Assembly: GCF_032854445.1 (NCBI RefSeq)
Contig: NC_088300.1
Location: 58,254,984-58,318,983 of the forward strand
Origin: Liolophura sinensis
Taxonomy: Eukaryota > Mollusca > Polyplacophora > Chitonida > Chitonidae
Reading direction: 5' to 3'
DNA: 64,000 nucleotides
In this document: positions 59,801 to 64,000 of the stretch, piece after piece
Numbering within the stretch: position 1 is the stretch's first letter
Layout: each line of letters begins with the position of its first letter
Translations under genes and position numbers: made by a program
The notes under the pieces: generated by a model
Databases searched by the model: none
The model's input: only the letters and a program-made list of their open reading frames with translations
Told to the model about the DNA's origin: nothing

Positions 59801-62638
59801 TTACTTACTTGTGCTGCGCGAGACCACTCAGACGTGTACCAATACGACCACATCGTGAGTCCCGAAGACGTAATCTGCAAAATAACCAATCAAATTAGCT
59901 ACATGACTATATGATTTGCATAACAAAGTGAATGCAGAGAAACATAATTCATGAAGCAAGTTAGACGCCAGCTTCATAACCGAACAAACCAAGCCATTGC
60001 AACACATTGTGTGGGGTTGTGTTGTTTATTTATTTATTTGATTGTTGCGTAACGCCGCACTCAATAATTTTTAACTTAGACGACGTGAGTCAGGTTGATG
60101 AGTGGAGGAAAACAGAGTGCCCGGGCCTTTAAGGCCCTGAAAACATGTTGCCACTAAGGTTCGTGAACCATGTAGGAAGGGGAACTCTCAAGATTCCGTG
60201 TTAGAGTATAAGATTGTACCCGTGTCATGGGTGTCGTGAAAAGGAATCGAAGGAATTGAAAGGAATCCTGTGTTTTGAACATGACATAATAATTTATATA
60301 ATCGACAGGCGTATTCTGCTTGACATCTGAAACAGTATCAAGTAATATTGTTTTAAGAAACCATATACATTGTATTGAACAGTGTCCAATATATGTTTCA
60401 AGACAAAATTCAGATTTATCTTTAAGGGACCTCTTTCAGACATCCGAGTTCTTGCCTTATTTGAGCTGTTGTGAGACACTGGTTATAATTACCTGCTATA
60501 ATTGCCAGTTCTAAAAGAGTGCCGTGTTTGGCATGCTTGACCTGCTAACACGGTCGGCATGTCTGGACGTGACCGAGGCTGTTTGTTTATCCAAGGTAAA
60601 GCCGACACTGCCGTAGTATCTGACACGAAGCGTGAGGCCCCAAAATGCCGCCGCCAACTTTGGATTTCTCGGTATTTTCGCTTAGCACAGTGGCTACTTA
60701 TTTTTATCTGTATTATATGCACATTGTCTGGTGACATCAACATTTCTTTAAACTGTAAAAGCTGAGTTATCGTTCAAATTACTCTTCGAGGCCGTCATGT
60801 ACTCAAGTGATAGGATATCCCTGGGGGCGGTTTCATGAAACGTACTTAGCGTTAAGTAGCCCTTAACAAAGTTCACTTTATATCTCTACAACATACGCAG
60901 TCATTGTATTTAATGGCATACTTAACAATGTGCGCTTCATGCGAATGGTTCCATAATATTTATATAGGACTATACAGTTACTGACCACAATGGGCATTTG
61001 TTTGGTTGTATATCATTTTGTGTTCATGTACATTGCACCTATACTGGGCTATCATACATGACTATATTCATTTTGTTTTTGTGAATATTGGACTACACTG
61101 GACATATGGATGTATTTAGCTGACGATTATATCACCACACTTCCCACTGGCAAAGATATAATATGGATATATTCGTTTCGTATTAGTATCACAACACTGG
61201 ATACACTTGTGATTAAATTAATTTTGTTTATGTATTACCAACATCTATTGCCTCATTTTTTACCAATGAGCCGCCGTTATATTAATTTTTCTGTGCTAGT
61301 CTCGCAATTCACGTAAAGTTTGTGATGTATGACTCATACCTACTGTAGTTCGTCCTCTACAACGAACATCACTGATTGCTCAGAACCAATGCACATTTAA
61401 ATTGCTCACATATTATTATAACCTCACCCATACCACACTCCGTATTTTGGTCATCGTTTCCTACAAATCCCTTGGTTGCGATAATCAGGCAAATTGTTAG
61501 TTGAATATTAATTAGCCCAGTGTAACCTTTACATAAAAAACCCACGTATAACGATTTACCACAAGGAAGGACACATAGCAGTCATCAAAGCTCCTGTCAA
61601 TTCATATTTCACGAGAAACCGGTGCGTTTAATTAGGAGATGTAAGATTACACGTCTGTGCCGATACTCATTAAGATGAACTAGTATATTTGCCACAAATT
61701 CTGTGAAAACAAGCATCACACATAGTTAACCATTTTGGCGCACGTATCTTTTGAAGACTTCTTAAGAGCAGCTCATATTTACAGCAGCCTTGACGTTTGC
61801 TTTTTCAAAGATTTCTATTTCTATGATTTCTTCTGCAAACACCCACCGTAATTGCCTTTTTATCAGGAATATCCTCGTCGTCTTTCACTTCCACTTTGAC
61901 CAAAGCTTCAACTCGGTAATCAGCCTGAATATTCTCTAACGCACTCTGCAGGTTCCACGTGTCCAGATTTTTATTAAACACATACCAGTTACCAAGAGAC
62001 TCCTCCACAATTTTCAAAAGCGGGTTGGAGCCTTGGCGTGTCTTTTCGTAGTCATTGAGACAGGATTTAAACAAAAGTTTTATTTTTCTCTCAGCGGAAC
62101 TTGAATAATTCCTCACAACTGGAGATTCCAGATAATCTGTAAGCTTTTCTCGGATCTGATTGTCTATGGCAAGTTTTACAGTGATCTCCGCTTCACCTGG
62201 AGGCATTGCCGTGCGAGCTCGCCAGCCACCACAAGAGTACTCGAAGAAGTCATCACAAGGCTTAGCAGATCGGTCCATGGCTTCTTCCATCTCCGCAGCC
62301 CGCTTCATGCAGTGGGAGCTGGCACAACCAAAGGGTGCCACATGGTTTAGGGTGATCGGCACCCTGCCAGCAGATATCCCGACGGCGATGATCAAGGCAA
62401 TGCAGAGAATTGCCAGGCAAAGAACTACCATCAGCAGCGTCAAAGTACTTCTCCGAAGCGATCTCACTTTCACCGCTACGTAGCTTGGGAAATTACCAAA
62501 CGGATTTATTTTCCCTGACTTGTCTGGTTTATCGTCTTCGCCGACTATCTTTTCCATGTCGTCGTAGCCTTTCAATTTGCCGGACATCTTTGGACCGATG
62601 TTGGCCATTTCTGTGACGATGGTATGCATGGTTGACAT
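50843..62638 (-). CDS. M13 (neprilysin/ECE-like) type II membrane protein, predicted catalytically dead
   Basis: Fourteen phase-matched exons: 62638-61847, 59874-59809, 58276-58130, 57572-57483, 57101-56965, 56713-56491, 55367-55269, 54743-54666, 54227-53945, 53552-53383, 53174-53103, 52652-52557, 51942-51869, 50942-50843; 808 residues, the usual family length. Residues 1-63 are cytoplasmic, about 64-88 form a signal-anchor, and the rest is extracellular. Family marks are CASSHC and CDDFFEYSCGGW near the anchor, then WMDEKTR, VPAGILQ and the terminal CSIW. Active M13 enzymes use HExxH plus a downstream ExxxD. Here the site is HMYVH (629-633), so the catalytic Glu is Met, though both zinc His remain. 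The third zinc ligand Glu is kept in EGALE (706-710) but its Asp is Glu. The substrate-binding NAxY is AQFY, and the His and Arg of DVHSPxxxR are Arg and Lys (MRGRLPENMK). Several N-glycosylation sites are present (N645, N662, N681). The frame is intact, so this is a pseudoenzyme and not a pseudogene. Confidence 0.93.
51501..51656. mobile_element. 156-bp inverted-repeat element with an internal tRNA-like B box, last M13 intron
   Basis: Ends of 33 to 34 bp are inverted copies (left TATCGTAATAGGGATTACAC, right complement TATCGTTAATAGGATTACAC, both reaching AATACAGC). The centre contains GTGGGTTCGAACCAGCGTCC, which matches the Pol III B box. It has no coding capacity and a SINE abuts it on the right. 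It looks like a MITE, or a cruciform-capable tRNA-related element. It lies between the last two coding exons and the one before them on the M13 transcript. Confidence 0.65.
51657..51815 (-). repeat. Family B SINE (reverse orientation, head lost)
   Basis: GATTAGTGTTTTACGCCGTA, CAAGAATATTTCATTTATAC, GGCCAGCATTATGGTGGGAG and GACCATCCGCAAGCTGCTGC. The copy stops at CCCACGTACGGC, so the tRNA-like head is absent. Confidence 0.88.
51869..51942 (-). CDS. Penultimate exon of the M13-family gene
   Basis: A 74-nt exon flanked by TTTGCAG and GTAGGT. In the frame set by its neighbours it encodes TWCFVRND at the family's conserved WC position, then AMRGRLPENMK, where active members have the DVHSPxxxR motif. 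The longer open frame overlapping it on the same strand is in a different frame and is not the real one. Confidence 0.85.
52190..52335 (-). repeat. Family B SINE (reverse orientation, head lost)
   Basis: GATTGGTGTTTTATGCCGTA, CAAAAATATTTCACTTATAC, GGCTAGCATTATAGGGAGAG and CCCAAGACCACCCGCATTTT. It stops at CCACGTACCC, the same breakpoint as the neighbouring copy. Confidence 0.85.
53945..54227 (-). CDS. M13 active-site exon with HMYVH in place of HExxH
   Basis: A 283-nt exon encoding residues 545-638 plus the first base of codon 639. It holds AQFYYPWTELLVPAGILQ and FGSMGSVIAHMYVHSIDYN; the zinc motif is encoded at 53975-53961. Retained VPAGILQ makes the register unambiguous, so the Glu-to-Met change is not an alignment slip. 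Confidence 0.92.
58406..58478. repeat. Intronic hairpin plus direct repeat
   Basis: CGTGAGGTCTTACATAAAG (58406-58424) is an inverted near-copy of CTTCATGTAAGATCTCACGG (58431-58450), separated by six bases. CTTCATGTAAGATCTCAC occurs again at 58461-58478. It lies in M13 intron 2 and would form a stable stem in the RNA. Confidence 0.6.
60021..60180 (-). repeat. Family B SINE (reverse orientation), M13 intron 1
   Basis: TTTATTTATTTGATTGTTGC, GTAACGCCGCACTCAATAAT, GAGTGGAGGAAAACAGAGTG and CCCGGGCC follow the reversed SINE. More diverged than the copies near 51.7 and 52.2 kb. Confidence 0.7.
60823..60952. mobile_element. Short MITE-like element, GGGGCGGTTTCATGAAACG ends
   Basis: The left end GGGGCGGTTTCATGAAACG is an imperfect inverted match to the right end (complement CATTCGCATGAAGCGCAC). 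Internal inverted words CTTAGCGTTAAG and CCTTAAC are present. About 130 bp, like the 30923-31050 element, inside M13 intron 1. Confidence 0.4.
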
Positions 62639-64000
62639 GGTGAAGCTATAGGTAACCCCTGAAGGGGTCAGGGAAGCTCAGTTACCCCGCTCTGACTGGT
62701 GGACACCTGTGCGGCTTGGGCTTACATGGGTGGCTGGGCGTTCTGTGTCGAGGGAGGACCGCTGGTACTCGGCCAGACAATTCTTTCTACCTGAAAGGTC
62801 GTAACTGAAGAGACCGGGCTGTTTGTCGTGTCAGTCAGCTAACGATGTGAGCAGGACATAGACTGTTCAGCAGTCCGAACAGTGGGTCTGTCACGTCGGG
62901 GTGTCTGGCTGTACCACCGGCCTTACCTGGGAACGGTTATAAATACCCGCGGGTCGGGCCAGTCGCAGAGAGCGCTCTATCAAACCACAATAGAACAGGT
63001 GGTAATCTGGAAGCTGTGAGATTACCGCACTCGTCGGCTTATACCCACGTTATGACTAGTAGGGGAAGAATCAGTCTTACACATGCGGTAATTCGATGGA
63101 GTGTTAGTCTGCTGTTGTCTCCGATATCCTTTGTACAATGTTACCCTGATGTTGTAATCCACAAAAACGGACGTAAAACGTTTTGTTTTCCTGTCTTTCC
63201 TGTTTGTACCCTGCATACATGTATACGTATTTAACAGCTCTATGCTAACAAGACTGACTTCGTACGGTATAACCCGTCCTTTTTCATTCAGTTTTTTAAA
63301 AATTTACAAACACTCCATAAATGGGTATTGCATGTTTCTCTATAAATATAGCAATGTAGATCACATTTGGGAGGTAATGGGTTTTCATTGTTTTGACAGA
63401 CAGCGCCTTGGACCAAGGGGACACCGACAGCGCTCAGACGTGATCTTCCTGTCATAAGAACATCTGCGCAGTGGCCAGATAACGGGACTTCTTTGCGCAG
63501 CTTGACGCTCAAAGATATCAACTGTTATTACCCATTAGGAAATGCGAGTTATCACGAGAAGAAATCTTCACTTTTACTCTCCAATGTGTTTTGTTTAATT
63601 TTATTTTATGATTCCAAGCCAATTTATGTTGCCTAAGTGTTTAATTATCATTTTGAAATGTGCGTTTATGAGTGCATCAGTATCGACCCGTTCAGAGGAG
63701 AACCTGCAGCAAGTCAACGTTGGTATATAGGCTCAGTGAAAGCACAGCTTTACAGCCTCACACCACTCTCGCTGTTCCGGCTGGTTAACCGCTTATACAA
63801 ACATAACCCACGTCTGCGCAAATACTTTACAGACAAAATTTTGAAAAGATGTAAATATAAGATTACACTTAAGCAAAACCTGACGGGAATGAATTAGCAG
63901 CAATTACGGCAAAATTAAAAAAGGCAAACCAAAATAAATGCTTTTTAGCATGTTTAAATATAGGCGTAAGTGCGTAAGGAGGGCACGTTCAAACGATACA
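62639..64000. promoter_or_regulatory. Upstream region of the M13 gene, no further gene seen
   Basis: The first 300 bp left of the ATG (read on the minus strand) are more GC-rich than the surroundings, as expected for a 5'UTR or promoter. CCCCTTCAG just before the ATG could be an acceptor of a 5'UTR intron. A TATAAATA at 62938-62945 reads TATTTATA on the minus strand, about 300 bp upstream of the start. Beyond 63,000 only short unsupported frames are present. Confidence 0.35.

Noticed and set aside
62160-62483. 107-codon plus-strand frame
   Set aside because: Antisense to the long first coding exon of the M13 gene, which has clear family motifs; a shadow frame.

Overview
This is eukaryotic (animal) DNA. 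It has genes split by long introns, phase-matched GT-AG exons, very low gene density, and many tRNA-headed SINEs, small foldback elements and minisatellites. The gene families are metazoan: a Bet1-like SNARE, a CDC25 phosphatase, an M13/neprilysin-family protein and a short secreted peptide precursor. Together with the type of SINE repeats, they suggest a lophotrochozoan, most likely a mollusc. I cannot name the species. One 200-N assembly gap lies at 749-948.

Layout. 1-13,000: no host gene recognised; repeats, two decayed reverse-transcriptase relics and a ~1 kb minisatellite. 13,038-25,293 (+): a candidate CRE, a TATA box and a 5' non-coding exon, followed far downstream by three phase-1 coding exons of a 121-residue secreted peptide precursor with a signal peptide, a KR cleavage site and a two-cysteine C-terminal segment. 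26,720-33,811 (-), perhaps reaching 38,808: a CDC25 dual-specificity phosphatase with an intact HCEFSSER catalytic loop; its first exon is not found. 40,968-46,414 (+): a complete four-exon BET1L/GS15-type Golgi SNARE of 110 residues. 50,843-62,638 (-): a complete 14-exon type II membrane protein of the M13 family, 808 residues, whose fold-defining parts are intact but whose catalytic residues are substituted (HExxH is HMYVH).

The four host genes have no evident joint function: a cell-cycle phosphatase, a Golgi SNARE, a secreted peptide and a peptidase-like ectoprotein. They are ordinary neighbours in an animal genome, not an operon-like system. The two most interesting items are the M13 pseudoenzyme, which probably still binds zinc but should not cleave peptides, and the unassigned peptide precursor. 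All exon models were assembled by eye from splice-site consensus, reading-frame phase and remembered family motifs; no alignment or transcript data were used.
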